Below are positions 1 through 8,664 of a DNA stretch of 64,000 nt, piece by piece. The notes beneath the pieces were generated by a model. That model was not told the origin of the DNA, did not search any database, and was given only the letters and a program-made list of their open reading frames with translations. Position 1 is the first letter of the stretch, and every line of letters starts with the position of its first letter. The position numbers were made by a program, and so were the translations under genes. Source of the stretch: Clostridium_AD sp050717545 (lineage in GTDB: Bacteria > Bacillota > Clostridia > Clostridiales > Clostridiaceae). The DNA lies in contig NZ_JBOITN010000024.1 of NCBI RefSeq assembly GCF_050717545.1, forward strand, positions 115,495 to 179,494, read 5' to 3'.

Positions 1-717
1 CTTCCAGAAATCCCACCATTATATTTGGATATGACTGTTGAAGAGTACCTTAAATTTGTGCATAGAATAAAAAAGGTTAAATCTGGTGCTATTGAGGCAA
101 GTATGATAAGAATAATGTCGCTTGTAAAAATATTGGATGTTAGAGGGAGGCTTATAAAAAATCTTTCTAAGGGATATAAACAAAGGGTAGGATTAGCTCA
201 AGCTTTGGTTGGTGATCCTGAGGTACTTGTTTTAGATGAACCTACAGTAGGCCTGGATCCAAAACAAATTATAGAAATAAGAAATCTAATTCAGAAAATT
301 GGTAAGACATGCACTATTATATTAAGTTCTCACATATTATCAGAAGTTAGTGCAATATGCCATAGAGTCATAATAATAAATAAGGGTAAGATTGTAGCAT
401 CTGGAACTCCAAAGGAATTAGCTAAAAGAGTAAAAATTAGTAATACAGTTTTACTTAGAGTTAAAGGGGCAAAACCGGATGTATATAAAAAAATCAAAGA
501 AATCCAGGATGTTAAATTAGTCCAAGAGCAAGGCGTTAATGAACCTGGTACAGTAGATTTAATAGTTGAGGCAAAAGATGATATAGATATAAGAGAAACT
601 TTATTTATTTCATTAAGTAAGGCTGGGTTTATTATCTTAATGATGAAGAGCAAAGAGATTGATCTTGAGGAAATATTCTTGGATGTTACTACAAACAATA
701 AAGGAGGGGGAATGTAA
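1..717 (+). CDS. ABC transporter ATP-binding protein (GldA-like), 5' end missing
   Basis: The reading frame is already open at base 1 and the first in-window residues (LPEIPPLYLDMTV) are typical of the region shortly after the Walker A loop in ABC-2 exporters, so the N-terminus lies before the window. A signature-like LSKGYKQRVG, Walker B LVLDEPTVGLDP and H-loop SSHIL are visible; the signature has K-G-Y where many ABC proteins have G-G-Q, as in other members of this subfamily. It overlaps the next gene by one base (TAATG), and the three genes that follow are its membrane and extracytoplasmic partners. It should hydrolyse ATP on the cytoplasmic face of an ABC-2 exporter; the substrate is unknown. 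Confidence 0.92.
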   Translation, partial: LPEIPPLYLDMTVEEYLKFVHRIKKVKSGAIEASMIRIMSLVKILDVRGRLIKNLSKGYKQRVGLAQALVGDPEVLVLDEPTVGLDPKQIIEIRNLIQKIGKTCTIILSSHILSEVSAICHRVIIINKGKIVASGTPKELAKRVKISNTVLLRVKGAKPDVYKKIKEIQDVKLVQEQGVNEPGTVDLIVEAKDDIDIRETLFISLSKAGFIILMMKSKEIDLEEIFLDVTTNNKGGGM

Positions 718-1580
718 TGTTAGCTGTATTCTTAAAAGAACTTAGATCATATTTCACTTCAGCTATTGGTTATATTTTTATGGGGACATTTTTACTAATA
801 ACAGGAATATTTTTTACAATGTATAATTTACTATCAGCAAGTCCAGCATATAATAATACGCTGCAAAGTTTAATTACTATATTTTTGTTTATAATTCCCA
901 TTTTAACTATGAAGATTATATCTGAAGAAACTAAAACTAAGACAGATCAATTATTATTTACCTCGCCATTAAAAATAAGAGATATTATATTAGGTAAATA
1001 TTTTGCTGCTGTATCTATTTTTGCTATATCACTTTTGATAACGGTTTTATATCCACTAATTCTAAGTATGTTTGGAGTTGTTTCGACAGCTGAAATATTT
1101 ACTGGATATATTGGTATATTTCTACTGGGAGCAACTTTAATATCAATAGGATTATTTGTGTCAAGTTTAACAGAAAATCAAGTTACTTCTGCAGTTTTAT
1201 CTTTTGGGGTATTACTTTTTATATTCCTAATAGACAGTATACAACAGGCACTACCAAGTACTAGAACTTCTAGCATAATCTTTGCTTTAATTATAGTGGC
1301 TATATTTGCTCTGGTTGTATATTTTTCAACAAAAAACATATATGCAGCAATAATTACAGCAGTAGTAGGAGTAATTATAACTATAGGGATATATATAGCA
1401 AAGAAGGAAGCTTTTGATGGTCTAATTCAAAAGGTTTTCGATTGGTTTTCTTTAATAAAACGTTATAACTTATTTTCACAGGGTGTGTTAAGTCTTAATT
1501 CTGTGGTATATTACTTATCATTTATTGTGGCATTTGTATTTTTAACTATAAGAATGGTCGATAAGAGAAGATGGAGCTAA
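717..1580 (+). CDS. ABC-2 type permease (GldF-like)
   Basis: A 287-residue protein with about seven hydrophobic segments. The cytoplasmic stretch after the second one (MKIISEETKTKTDQLLFTSP) is typical of ABC-2 permeases of the gliding-motility GldF / NosY type. Translation is probably coupled to the ATPase gene through the one-base overlap, with GGAGGGGG just upstream. It presumably forms the membrane channel for the ATPase encoded before it. Gliding motility is not implied: GldA/F/G-like operons occur widely in Clostridia and their substrates are unknown. Confidence 0.9.
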   Translation: MLAVFLKELRSYFTSAIGYIFMGTFLLITGIFFTMYNLLSASPAYNNTLQSLITIFLFIIPILTMKIISEETKTKTDQLLFTSPLKIRDIILGKYFAAVSIFAISLLITVLYPLILSMFGVVSTAEIFTGYIGIFLLGATLISIGLFVSSLTENQVTSAVLSFGVLLFIFLIDSIQQALPSTRTSSIIFALIIVAIFALVVYFSTKNIYAAIITAVVGVIITIGIYIAKKEAFDGLIQKVFDWFSLIKRYNLFSQGVLSLNSVVYYLSFIVAFVFLTIRMVDKRRWS

Positions 1581-1587
1581 GGGGTGG

Positions 1588-3006
1588 ATGAATATGAAAA
1601 AGTTAGAAATTAAAAAAGCTTTTAAAAGTAATAAGTTTAAATATGGGGGTTATGCAACACTAATTACAGCTATAGTACTTGTAATATTATTAGTTGCTAA
1701 CCTAATAGTTGATAAAATGGATCTGAAATTCGATATGACAACAAATAAATTATATTCATTATCTGATCAATCATATAAAGTTATGGATAATCTAAGTAAG
1801 GATATTAATATTATTATTTTTGGCAAAGAGGGTAGTGTAGACCAAGGTATTGCGGAAATAATAAATAAGTATCCAGACAAGTCTAAAAAAATAACTATAA
1901 AATATATAGATCCAACAACTAATCCTCAAGTTGCAAAAAAATATAGTAGTACTGAAAATGTAATTGCTAGTGGAAACATAGTTGTTGAGAGTGGAAGTAA
2001 ATTTAAAGTCATTAATGAAAGTGATTTATATAATACAACGCAAGATCAAAATACTGGCAAGACATCTGTGCAATCTCTTGCAGTAGAACAAAAAATCACA
2101 GGAGCTATAATGTATGTAGTAAGTGATACAAATTCAGTTGTTTATAATTTACAAGGACATAATGAAAAGGCGTTAGCAGGCGAGGTTACGAAGAGCTTAA
2201 GCAATCAGAACTTCATAGTGAAAACGCTTGATTTATTAACAAATGATTGGAAGCCAGCATCTGGAGATATGCTTCTTATTAGTTCTCCATCAGTTGATAT
2301 ATCAAAGGATGAATTAACTAAGTTAAAAGGTTTCTTTTCAAATGGGGGGCATGGAATATTCTTAATGGATGTGCAGAAAACCAAGTTGCCTAATTTTGAT
2401 GATCTTATGAGTACATTTGGGATTCAAATAGAACAATCTATAATACTCGAAGGAGATTCAGAGAAGTTCTATCAAGCACCAGTGTATCTTATCCCCACAA
2501 TGAATAGTCATGCTATTGTAGATCCTTTGACATCTGCAGGTCTACCTATTCTTTTCCCAGCAGGACAACCAATTAAGCAATTAGCTGTTAAGAAGGCTTC
2601 ACTCAAAATTGAACCCTTACTTACGACGTCCGATAAGGCATGGGGAAAGAAAGATGTAAATAGCACAACTACTGAGAAAGAGGCTGGAGATTTAGATGGT
2701 CCTTTTGATGTTGCAGTTGCTATAACAGATACGCAAGGAGAAAGTTCTGCTAAAATTGTTGTTTTTTCATCATCAGGTTTTGTTAATGTAGCAGGTGGTG
2801 GTAACATGGACCTATTTATGAATAGTATGAATTGGGTACAGGATCTTAAGGATAACATCTCTATTACGCCAAAGGATTTAACAACAGAGGCATTAAAGAT
2901 TACGCAGGCACAAATACTTGGATTTTCCGCATTAGTTGTAATAGTAATTCCAGGTATAGTCTTAATTGCAGGGGTTGTCATATGGCTTAAGAGGAGACAT
3001 CTATGA
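1588..3006 (+). CDS. GldG-family extracytoplasmic ABC component
   Basis: 472 residues: a short basic N-terminus, one membrane segment at about residues 20-42, a long outside domain, and a second membrane segment near residues 443-466 followed by KRRHL. The order after an ABC-2 permease and the stretch MTTNKLYSLSDQS near residue 50 match the GldG / ABC_transp_aux family (PF09822). The start follows GGGGTGG by a few bases; MNMKK offers two possible ATGs six bases apart. The stop overlaps the next start by four bases (ATGA), so the four genes form one transcription unit. Confidence 0.85.
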   Translation: MNMKKLEIKKAFKSNKFKYGGYATLITAIVLVILLVANLIVDKMDLKFDMTTNKLYSLSDQSYKVMDNLSKDINIIIFGKEGSVDQGIAEIINKYPDKSKKITIKYIDPTTNPQVAKKYSSTENVIASGNIVVESGSKFKVINESDLYNTTQDQNTGKTSVQSLAVEQKITGAIMYVVSDTNSVVYNLQGHNEKALAGEVTKSLSNQNFIVKTLDLLTNDWKPASGDMLLISSPSVDISKDELTKLKGFFSNGGHGIFLMDVQKTKLPNFDDLMSTFGIQIEQSIILEGDSEKFYQAPVYLIPTMNSHAIVDPLTSAGLPILFPAGQPIKQLAVKKASLKIEPLLTTSDKAWGKKDVNSTTTEKEAGDLDGPFDVAVAITDTQGESSAKIVVFSSSGFVNVAGGGNMDLFMNSMNWVQDLKDNISITPKDLTTEALKITQAQILGFSALVVIVIPGIVLIAGVVIWLKRRHL

Positions 3007-4397
3007 AGAAATTTAAGAGTATTATTGCATTAGTTGTTATACTACTCGTTTTATGCGGAACATATTTTTACGTTTCAAAACACCCAAAAACTGCCCAGCA
3101 GGATTCGAGTCCTTCAAGTGATGTGGCAGCTAGCGTAGAAGTTTGGGAGTTAGATAGTGCTAAGGTTTCAAAAGTAATTATTACCGGCGATGGTTCAGAC
3201 AATACATTTGTTAAAAATGCGAAAGAATGGGCTATTGAAAATTATGATTATAAGCTTAACCAAACTGCTATTACTGGTGTTACAGATCCATTAATAACTT
3301 TGTCTGGAACACTGGTAGAAAAGGATGCTAAGGACATGGGAAAGTATGGTCTTGACAATCCCATTATAAATGTAGTAATAAATGGGGAAGGAATAGATAA
3401 AACCCTATTGATTGGAGATAAAACTTCAGATGAAGCTAATTATTATGTAAGTGAAAAAACAAGTAAAAGCGTATATTTTATATCAGCTAGCACTGTAGAA
3501 GGTCTTAATTTAAAGCAGTCGGCATATAGAGATAACACTATTACTGCAATAGATGCAGCCACACTTTCTTATATGAAAATTGTGCAAGCTGGAAGTTCAC
3601 CAGTTGTGATTACAAAAAGCACAAATCAAAGTGCGGACGAAATCCAATACAATATAAATACTTGGATGCTTACAGGGGCGTATAGTTCGCCACAAGGTCT
3701 AGATTCAGAGAAAATTGCTACGCTGACAGCTGCCATTCCGAATTTAATAGTTAGTGATATAGCTGAAGATAATCCAAAGGACTTAAGTAGATATGGATTT
3801 AATAAGCCGGTTATGGATCTAACGTATAAGGATAGTAAAAATACGTTACACCTCTTAATAGGTAAAAATAAAGATGAGAGTAGTGTATATTTTAAAGTAG
3901 ATGGAATTAATACAGTATATATAATGGATAAGACTGTAACTGATACTTTTAAAATTAAGCCTTTTGATGTAATCTCTAAATTTGCATACATTGTAAATAT
4001 AGATTATGTTGATAAAATAGTTGTAGATGCAAATGGAAAAAAAGACACCGTTATGCTTTCTAGAACTTCTGCTAAAGCTGAAAAATCCGGAGATCCTGAT
4101 GTTGTAACTACAACATCTAAAGTAAACGGTAAGAGCATAGAAATTGATAAGTTTAAAACTGAGTATCAAGAAATAATAGGACTTACAGTGGATTCGCAGA
4201 ATGATAAAAAATTAGAAGATAAACCAAAAATAAGTATTACTTATAGTCTTAATAAGGGAAGCAAAAAAGAAGAAGTTGTTAATTTTGTACCTTATAATGA
4301 TCAGTTTTATGCAGTATTTAGGAATGGAAAATCTGATTTTGTAATTACAAAAGATAAAGTTAATAAAATGGTAACTAGTTTAAAGAATTTAAAATAA
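3003..4397 (+). CDS. DUF4340 domain membrane-anchored protein
   Basis: 464 residues with an N-terminal signal anchor (about residues 5-24) and a long hydrophilic outside part made of two similar halves; each contains a segment like LxxYGLDxPxxxV (KYGLDNPIINV and RYGFNKPVMDL) followed by a LLIGxK stretch. That repeated pattern is typical of DUF4340, usually encoded last in GldF/GldG-type operons. It overlaps the GldG-like gene by four bases. Its role is unknown; by position it is an accessory part of the exporter on the outer face. Confidence 0.82.
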   Translation: MKKFKSIIALVVILLVLCGTYFYVSKHPKTAQQDSSPSSDVAASVEVWELDSAKVSKVIITGDGSDNTFVKNAKEWAIENYDYKLNQTAITGVTDPLITLSGTLVEKDAKDMGKYGLDNPIINVVINGEGIDKTLLIGDKTSDEANYYVSEKTSKSVYFISASTVEGLNLKQSAYRDNTITAIDAATLSYMKIVQAGSSPVVITKSTNQSADEIQYNINTWMLTGAYSSPQGLDSEKIATLTAAIPNLIVSDIAEDNPKDLSRYGFNKPVMDLTYKDSKNTLHLLIGKNKDESSVYFKVDGINTVYIMDKTVTDTFKIKPFDVISKFAYIVNIDYVDKIVVDANGKKDTVMLSRTSAKAEKSGDPDVVTTTSKVNGKSIEIDKFKTEYQEIIGLTVDSQNDKKLEDKPKISITYSLNKGSKKEEVVNFVPYNDQFYAVFRNGKSDFVITKDKVNKMVTSLKNLK

Positions 4398-4398
4398 A

Positions 4399-4450
4399 AT
4401 ATTAAAAGACTATACAGTAAAATTAACGGGTTCCATTTTGAAGTTCTTTT
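4399..4450. repeat. Inverted dispersed repeat, copy 1
   Basis: Two blocks, 4399-4416 and 4423-4450, match the reverse complement of 9093-9110 and 9057-9084 exactly (18 and 28 nt). The copy begins just after the DUF4340 stop codon. The octamer between the blocks, CAGTAAAA, reads in the same direction in both copies although the flanking blocks are inverted. Confidence 0.85.
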
Positions 4451-4476
4451 GATTAATTATCAGACATTTTAGCATA

Positions 4477-4509
4477 AAAAAACTCTATGATTTTGTCATA
4501 GAGTTTTTT
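4477..4509. terminator. Intrinsic terminator after the exporter operon
   Basis: Perfect 14-bp arms AAAAAACTCTATGA / TCATAGAGTTTTTT around a 5-nt loop. It has A and T runs on both sides, so it can work in either direction. Confidence 0.85.
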
Positions 4510-4572
4510 GTTGATGTAACTGCATTAACAAGTAGTTTTAATAAATAATACAATATTTTATCATATGTTTTA

Positions 4573-4624
4573 GCACATAGAATCACACTGTTAATAAATT
4601 TATTAACAGTGTGATTCTATGTGC
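4573..4624. repeat. 52-bp perfect palindrome without a loop
   Basis: Bases 4573-4598 are the exact reverse complement of 4599-4624; the ends are GCACATAGAATC and GATTCTATGTGC and the centre is AATAAATTTATT. No T-run follows, so it is not an ordinary intrinsic terminator. It lies between the end of the exporter operon and the convergent secreted-protein gene. Confidence 0.9.
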
Positions 4625-4669
4625 GATTATTAATGCTAAATTCAGTGATAAATTAAATGATAATTTAGC

Positions 4670-4692
4670 ATATTATCTATTTTAGATAATAT
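4670..4692. repeat. Small hairpin downstream of the 52-bp palindrome
   Basis: ATATTATCTA - TTT - TAGATAATAT, perfect 10-bp arms. The rest of the 600-base gap 4398-4997 holds only the features listed separately; a GGAGGG at about 4735 is not followed by a usable reading frame. Confidence 0.6.
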
Positions 4693-4943
4693 GATTATAT
4701 TAAGTATGTGATTAATAATTTGCAAAAAAATAAAGGAGGGAAAATCATTCTTACTTTATTTTACAATATTATAATGTTGCGTTATATATGAATATTGTTC
4801 ATTAAATTACTGTATTAGATTACTTTTTACAAAGCAATAATCCATGATTATTCCATTCCTAAAATACTTTTTTCTCTACAACTACTCAAACTATAGTGTA
4901 GCCACGCTGCATATAAGTGATAGTAACTATAATTATAGAAACG

Positions 4944-4980
4944 AAAAAGCAGTTTAGATAAAAATCTAGACTGCTTTTTT
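4944..4980 (-). terminator. Terminator of the peptidoglycan-binding protein gene
   Basis: Arms AAAAAGCAGTTTAGAT and ATCTAGACTGCTTTTT with one wobble pair and an AAAA loop, directly beyond the stop of the minus-strand gene. Confidence 0.8.
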
Positions 4981-4997
4981 TACAACTAACAATTTAA

Positions 4998-5423
4998 TTA
5001 ATTCATAGCAACCCAAGTATTTCGACCTACAATACCATCCGGTGTTAAATATATAAGAGATTTTTTCTGAAAATTAATTACAGCAGATTTTGTATTTGCT
5101 CCAAATATTCCATCCACGGTACCACAAGGATATCCTCTTTGATTTAACACGGATTGAATCTCTTTAACAGCTGCACCTATATCACCCAGTTGTATAACTC
5201 CGCCGTTTTCTGTAATATAATCAGCACTTGGTCCTCCATTTGGTCCATAATTAAATGAGGGCTGTATAATAGCTGTTGGAACAATAACTGGTGTAGTAGT
5301 AGTATAAGTCGTAGCAATACCTGGTGTTATACTAGTAGAAGTTGCAGCGAAAACTGGTGTTGTAGAAATTACAACAGTGCTCAAGATTCCCAAAGCTATT
5401 AACTTCATTTTCAAGTTTTTCAT
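4998..5423 (-). CDS. Secreted peptidoglycan-binding domain protein
   Basis: 141 residues. The N-terminus MKNLKMKLIALGILSTVVIS followed by TTPVFAA is a clear Sec signal peptide (cleavage after about residue 26). A Thr/Pro-rich linker follows, then one PG_binding_1 repeat (about residues 78-141) with the usual VKEIQSVLNQRGY, VDGIFGANTKSAVINFQ and DGIVGRNTW elements. No catalytic domain is present, so it likely only binds the cell wall. AGGAAG lies eight bases before the ATG. It is monocistronic with its own terminator. Confidence 0.88.
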   Translation of the reverse strand: MKNLKMKLIALGILSTVVISTTPVFAATSTSITPGIATTYTTTTPVIVPTAIIQPSFNYGPNGGPSADYITENGGVIQLGDIGAAVKEIQSVLNQRGYPCGTVDGIFGANTKSAVINFQKKSLIYLTPDGIVGRNTWVAMN

Positions 5424-5688
5424 TTTTGTTTCTTCCTAAACTTTATTTAATATTCAAATATAGCTAATAACTAAATAAGTTAGTTTAGCTTTTTACTTAT
5501 TTAATTGGTATTTAAATACATAATTATACAACTTTTATGTATTATGTTAACATATGCATATTATACCATAAAATAATAAGCTTGTACATATAATTTTAAT
5601 AATAAAGCCAAAATATAAAAGTACAAAATCCCAATATATAAACATTTATTTGTACAATTTATTAATATGTAATAATTATTATATTAAA

Positions 5689-5719
5689 GAATATAGTATA
5701 AAAAGATATAGTATAAAAA
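5689..5719 (+). repeat. Tandem repeat upstream of blaI-like gene
   Basis: Two copies of a 15-16 nt unit (GAATATAGTATAAAAA at 5689, GATATAGTATAAAAA at 5705) and the start of a third (GATATAAA at 5720), just before the start of the regulator gene. Each unit contains a TATAGT or TATAAA stretch that could serve as a -10 element. Confidence 0.6.
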
Positions 5720-5727
5720 GATATAAA

Positions 5728-5739
5728 TTACAGTCGTAA
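5728..5739. promoter_or_regulatory. Small dyad, possible autoregulatory operator
   Basis: TTAC-AGTC-GTAA, symmetric, 44 bases before the ATG of the BlaI-like gene. BlaI/MecI repressors bind dyads built from TACA/TGTA half-sites; this one is short, so the link is an inference. Confidence 0.3.
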
Positions 5740-5782
5740 ACTAACATTAATGTGATTGTGCTTGAAGTGGGGTGATATATAA

Positions 5783-6130
5783 ATGTGCATAATTCCCAAA
5801 ATATCAGATGCTGAATGGGAAATAATGAAAATAATATGGGCTAACTCTGAAATTTCTTCATTCAATATTATTAAGGAATTAAAGGATAAATCCAAGTGGA
5901 AACCTGCTACAATTAAAAGTCTCATAAACAGATTGTTGAATAAAAACGCAATTGGGTTTAGTAAATTAGGTTATGAATATTTATATTTTCCTTTGGTTTC
6001 AAAAAATGATTGTATAAAATCAGAAAGTTACTTATTTGTTAATAGGGTATTCAATGGTTCTATTAAATCTATGCTCATGACTTTTGTTTGTTTAGGGTTA
6101 ATATCTGAATCAGACATAAATGAATTATAA
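5783..6130 (+). CDS. BlaI/MecI/CopY-family transcriptional repressor
   Basis: 115 residues. The N-terminal winged helix begins ISDAEWEIMKIIW, followed by ATIKSLINRLLNKNAIGF (recognition helix and start of the wing), the arrangement of BlaI/MecI (PF03965). The C-terminal dimerisation part is present but short for the family (usually about 120-130 residues). GGGGTGAT precedes the ATG. No BlaR1/MecR1-type sensor protease lies beside it, so the ligand or releasing protease is unknown. The SpoIIP-like gene follows 92 bases later on the same strand and could be under its control. Confidence 0.82.
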   Translation: MCIIPKISDAEWEIMKIIWANSEISSFNIIKELKDKSKWKPATIKSLINRLLNKNAIGFSKLGYEYLYFPLVSKNDCIKSESYLFVNRVFNGSIKSMLMTFVCLGLISESDINEL

Positions 6131-6222
6131 GTGGTTTTAATATCAATTATATAAAATGCACCGCACCAACAAACTATAGGAAATCCGAGTAAATTAAATG
6201 AAAATATAGTAGGGAGATAAAT

Positions 6223-7329
6223 ATGAGTAAGAAGGATAAGAAAATTAGTGCGACACTTTTAAATATTTTTTCATTACTGATTATTTTTTTATTAGGCGCA
6301 ATAATTTTACCTAAAAATGCTATGGCAGATTCTGGACAAAAAACTCGAAATTCTTTTTATGTTAGTGTAATTGATAATGTGTTACCTGCTATTAAGTTAG
6401 GTAATAAAGAAAAGTATGATAGCCGTACAAGTGACATGAAAATTGCGGTCTTATCATTTTTAGGAATAGACATTTCTAATCCTATATCAATAATGACTAA
6501 AGAAATTGCATATTTGAATAGTAATGAAGACAGTACTGATGTAAGTGTAGCTGATGAAAGCAATGCTGTAGAGAAAGTAAAAGCATTTATTCTTACCCCC
6601 TTTAAGTTAGATGATAAGCAGGTAAGTAAATCTGAAGATAAAGTCGAAGCTCCTAATGTGATTGCAGACCTCTATAATCCTAATTTAAAACAAGTTCTAA
6701 ATAAAGCCAAACCACGAGTGTTTATATATCATACACATACTTGTGAATCTTATCGTACCTCAGACAAGGAAACATTTAAAACTTACAATAGTTTGGACAC
6801 AACAAGAAGTGTAGTTGGTGTAGGAGATGTAATAACTGAGGAACTAGAAAAAATTTATGGGATTAGCGTTATCCATGATAAAACTGTACATGATAAAACG
6901 GATTACAATAATGCCTACAAAAAATCTGGAGTTACTTTAGCTAAGTACTTAAAGGAATATGGAAACTTCGATTTAATTATAGATTTACATAGAGATAGTG
7001 TAGTGAATAAAAATACCGTAACAACTAAAATAAATGGGGAAAATGTCGCTCAAATTATGTTTGTAGTTACAGAACAAAATCCTAAATATGCAAAACAGAA
7101 AAAATTGGTAAATTCCATGGTGGGAATATCAAAAAAATTATTTCCAACTCTTTTAAGGAGCATGCCAATTAAAGTTAATCAACGAGGTAAGTCTTATTAT
7201 AATCAGGATAAAAGTGATAATGCTGTGTTAATTGAAGTAGGCACATATACTAATGATATCAAGGAAGTGAAAAATACTGGTATGTATTTATCAAGAATCA
7301 TCGCAGAGCAATTAAATGGCAAAAATTAA
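6223..7329 (+). CDS. spoIIP: SpoIIP-family peptidoglycan hydrolase
   Basis: 368 residues. A membrane segment (about 14-35) is followed by a linker and the SpoIIP catalytic domain: FIYHTHTCESY (H170, E175), DLIIDLHRDSV (H256) and AVLIEVGTYTN (E338) match the zinc-ligand and catalytic motifs of SpoIIP, an amidase/endopeptidase that thins septal peptidoglycan at engulfment. AGGGAG lies seven bases before the ATG. The usual clostridial neighbour gpr is not here, so this may be a second copy rather than the main engulfment gene. Its N-terminal region is rich in charged residues and varies in the family. Confidence 0.85.
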   Translation: MSKKDKKISATLLNIFSLLIIFLLGAIILPKNAMADSGQKTRNSFYVSVIDNVLPAIKLGNKEKYDSRTSDMKIAVLSFLGIDISNPISIMTKEIAYLNSNEDSTDVSVADESNAVEKVKAFILTPFKLDDKQVSKSEDKVEAPNVIADLYNPNLKQVLNKAKPRVFIYHTHTCESYRTSDKETFKTYNSLDTTRSVVGVGDVITEELEKIYGISVIHDKTVHDKTDYNNAYKKSGVTLAKYLKEYGNFDLIIDLHRDSVVNKNTVTTKINGENVAQIMFVVTEQNPKYAKQKKLVNSMVGISKKLFPTLLRSMPIKVNQRGKSYYNQDKSDNAVLIEVGTYTNDIKEVKNTGMYLSRIIAEQLNGKN

Positions 7330-7523
7330 ATACCTAAAGTTAGCACTGAATATACTCGCCTTGAACAATTTATAGATTAGGCATCTACACTAAAAATACG
7401 TGAATCATATTGAATTTCACTCAAAACGGACTATGTTTTGTCGTAACAAACTTAGTAGCTCCAATAAATATATACATTTCAGTTTCACTGAGAATATAGG
7501 TGGACAAAAGGACACAAGCAATT

Positions 7524-7558
7524 AAAAAAGCCTTAAAATTTTAAATTTTAAGGCTTTT
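7524..7558. terminator. Bidirectional terminator
   Basis: Arms AAAAGCCTTAAAATTT and AAATTTTAAGGCTTTT between the convergent SpoIIP-like gene and the minus-strand gene ending at 7614. The preceding bases 7330-7523 hold nothing recognisable. Confidence 0.75.
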
Positions 7559-7613
7559 ACTTTAAAAAAATACATTTTTAAGAATATAGTACATATTATG
7601 TAATTGATATGAT

Positions 7614-8378
7614 TTAAGATTTTAATAAGCCCATAGCGTTATCAAAAGCCTTCTCAGCAGCTTTAAATTCACCTTTTTCGTATTCTTCGCTTTCTTCCAT
7701 ATCATTGCTACCATCAATATTTTTAGTGAATTTACTGCCTTTAATTAAGTAATCCAACAATCCGTTTTTTTCTTTTAAATCTTCTATTTTTGTAAGATGC
7801 AATTCACCTTTGTCTTGTAAATTAAAGTTATATTTCTCTTGTTTACCATCTGCTGTATACACATTAGAATTAAATAGTTTATGAGCTATTATATTTCCAT
7901 TTTTATCAGTTTTATAAATTGTTACAAAATCATTATATACTCCTAAAAAATACCTATTAGCTTTATAACTGTACCTATTACTATTATTAACAAAAACTAT
8001 TACATCATTACCCATATTAGAAACTGCGTATCCTTGATTTTTAAAAAACTCATTAAGTTCTGATTGTGTTTTCCTATATAGCTCAGAAGAGTCATTAAAA
8101 TATTTTTCGAGTACCATGTTTCTTACTTCATTATCAATATATTTAATTTTGAACACAAATTTTGTATCCTCAGCAACCCTAGCCAAATTAGTAGTCACCG
8201 AAGTTTGTATTAAATTATTACTAAAGCTTTTCTCAGTGAATTTTAAATATGGCAAAGTACCACAAGCTTCAAGCTTTAAATTATATTTTTTCATATAGTG
8301 CGCAAGAGAATAGTTGGCACCAACAAATGAAATAAAAATTATTGTTAACAGTGAATATAAAATTTTTTTATTGTTCAT
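7614..8378 (-). CDS. Membrane-anchored protein of unknown function
   Basis: 254 residues, family not recognised. An N-terminal hydrophobic segment (residues 6-25) suggests a signal anchor or signal peptide; the rest is hydrophilic, predicted extracytoplasmic, with a charged EES-EEYEKGEF stretch close to the C-terminus. A strong AAGGAGGGG precedes the ATG. The coding pattern is convincing (long frame, good SD, terminator downstream). It is alone on its strand, convergent with the SpoIIP-like gene. Confidence 0.7.
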   Translation of the reverse strand: MNNKKILYSLLTIIFISFVGANYSLAHYMKKYNLKLEACGTLPYLKFTEKSFSNNLIQTSVTTNLARVAEDTKFVFKIKYIDNEVRNMVLEKYFNDSSELYRKTQSELNEFFKNQGYAVSNMGNDVIVFVNNSNRYSYKANRYFLGVYNDFVTIYKTDKNGNIIAHKLFNSNVYTADGKQEKYNFNLQDKGELHLTKIEDLKEKNGLLDYLIKGSKFTKNIDGSNDMEESEEYEKGEFKAAEKAFDNAMGLLKS

Positions 8379-8572
8379 ATTACCCCTCCTTATTTGGAAT
8401 TATGTCCATATAGAGAGGTATTCATTCAATATATAAAGAATATACCCTAAGTAGGGGTGCAGCCAACAAAACACGTTAAGGAATTAAGTACCAGAAACCT
8501 TCGTTTATAGTTCTTAATTGCTAATTAGGTAGGTAAGACCTAGTAATGCTATATTAACGGGTTCTATAACTC

Positions 8573-8623
8573 AGTACCATAATCAAAGTACTGATATATC
8601 TATAATTTAACGTTTATGGTACT
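8573..8623. repeat. Imperfect hairpin in a gene-poor stretch
   Basis: AGTACCATAA at 8573 pairs with TTATGGTACT ending at 8623. The 8379-8664 gap also contains TTAACGGGTTC (8554-8564), an 11-nt match to the inverted repeats at 4423 and 9084. Nothing else is recognisable there. Confidence 0.45.
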
Positions 8624-8664
8624 TTGAAAGTCCAATGATAATTTCAAAATAATGTTAAGTGGCC

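Larger units (their letters stand above)
5424..5782. other. Intergenic region between divergent genes
   Basis: 359 bases, very AT-rich, between the divergent peptidoglycan-binding and BlaI-like genes. Apart from the short direct repeats at 5689-5719 and the dyad at 5728-5739 I see no gene or RNA structure in it. Confidence 0.6.

Noticed and set aside
4889..4908. 17-nt match AACTATAGTGTAGCCAC to the Gfo/Idh gene at about 14078
   Set aside because: The match is short and the flanks share no similarity; it is probably chance or a tiny relic, not a repeat family.
5689..5730. Tandem repeats as a CRISPR array
   Set aside because: Units are adjacent without spacers and only 15-16 nt long; no cas genes are present.
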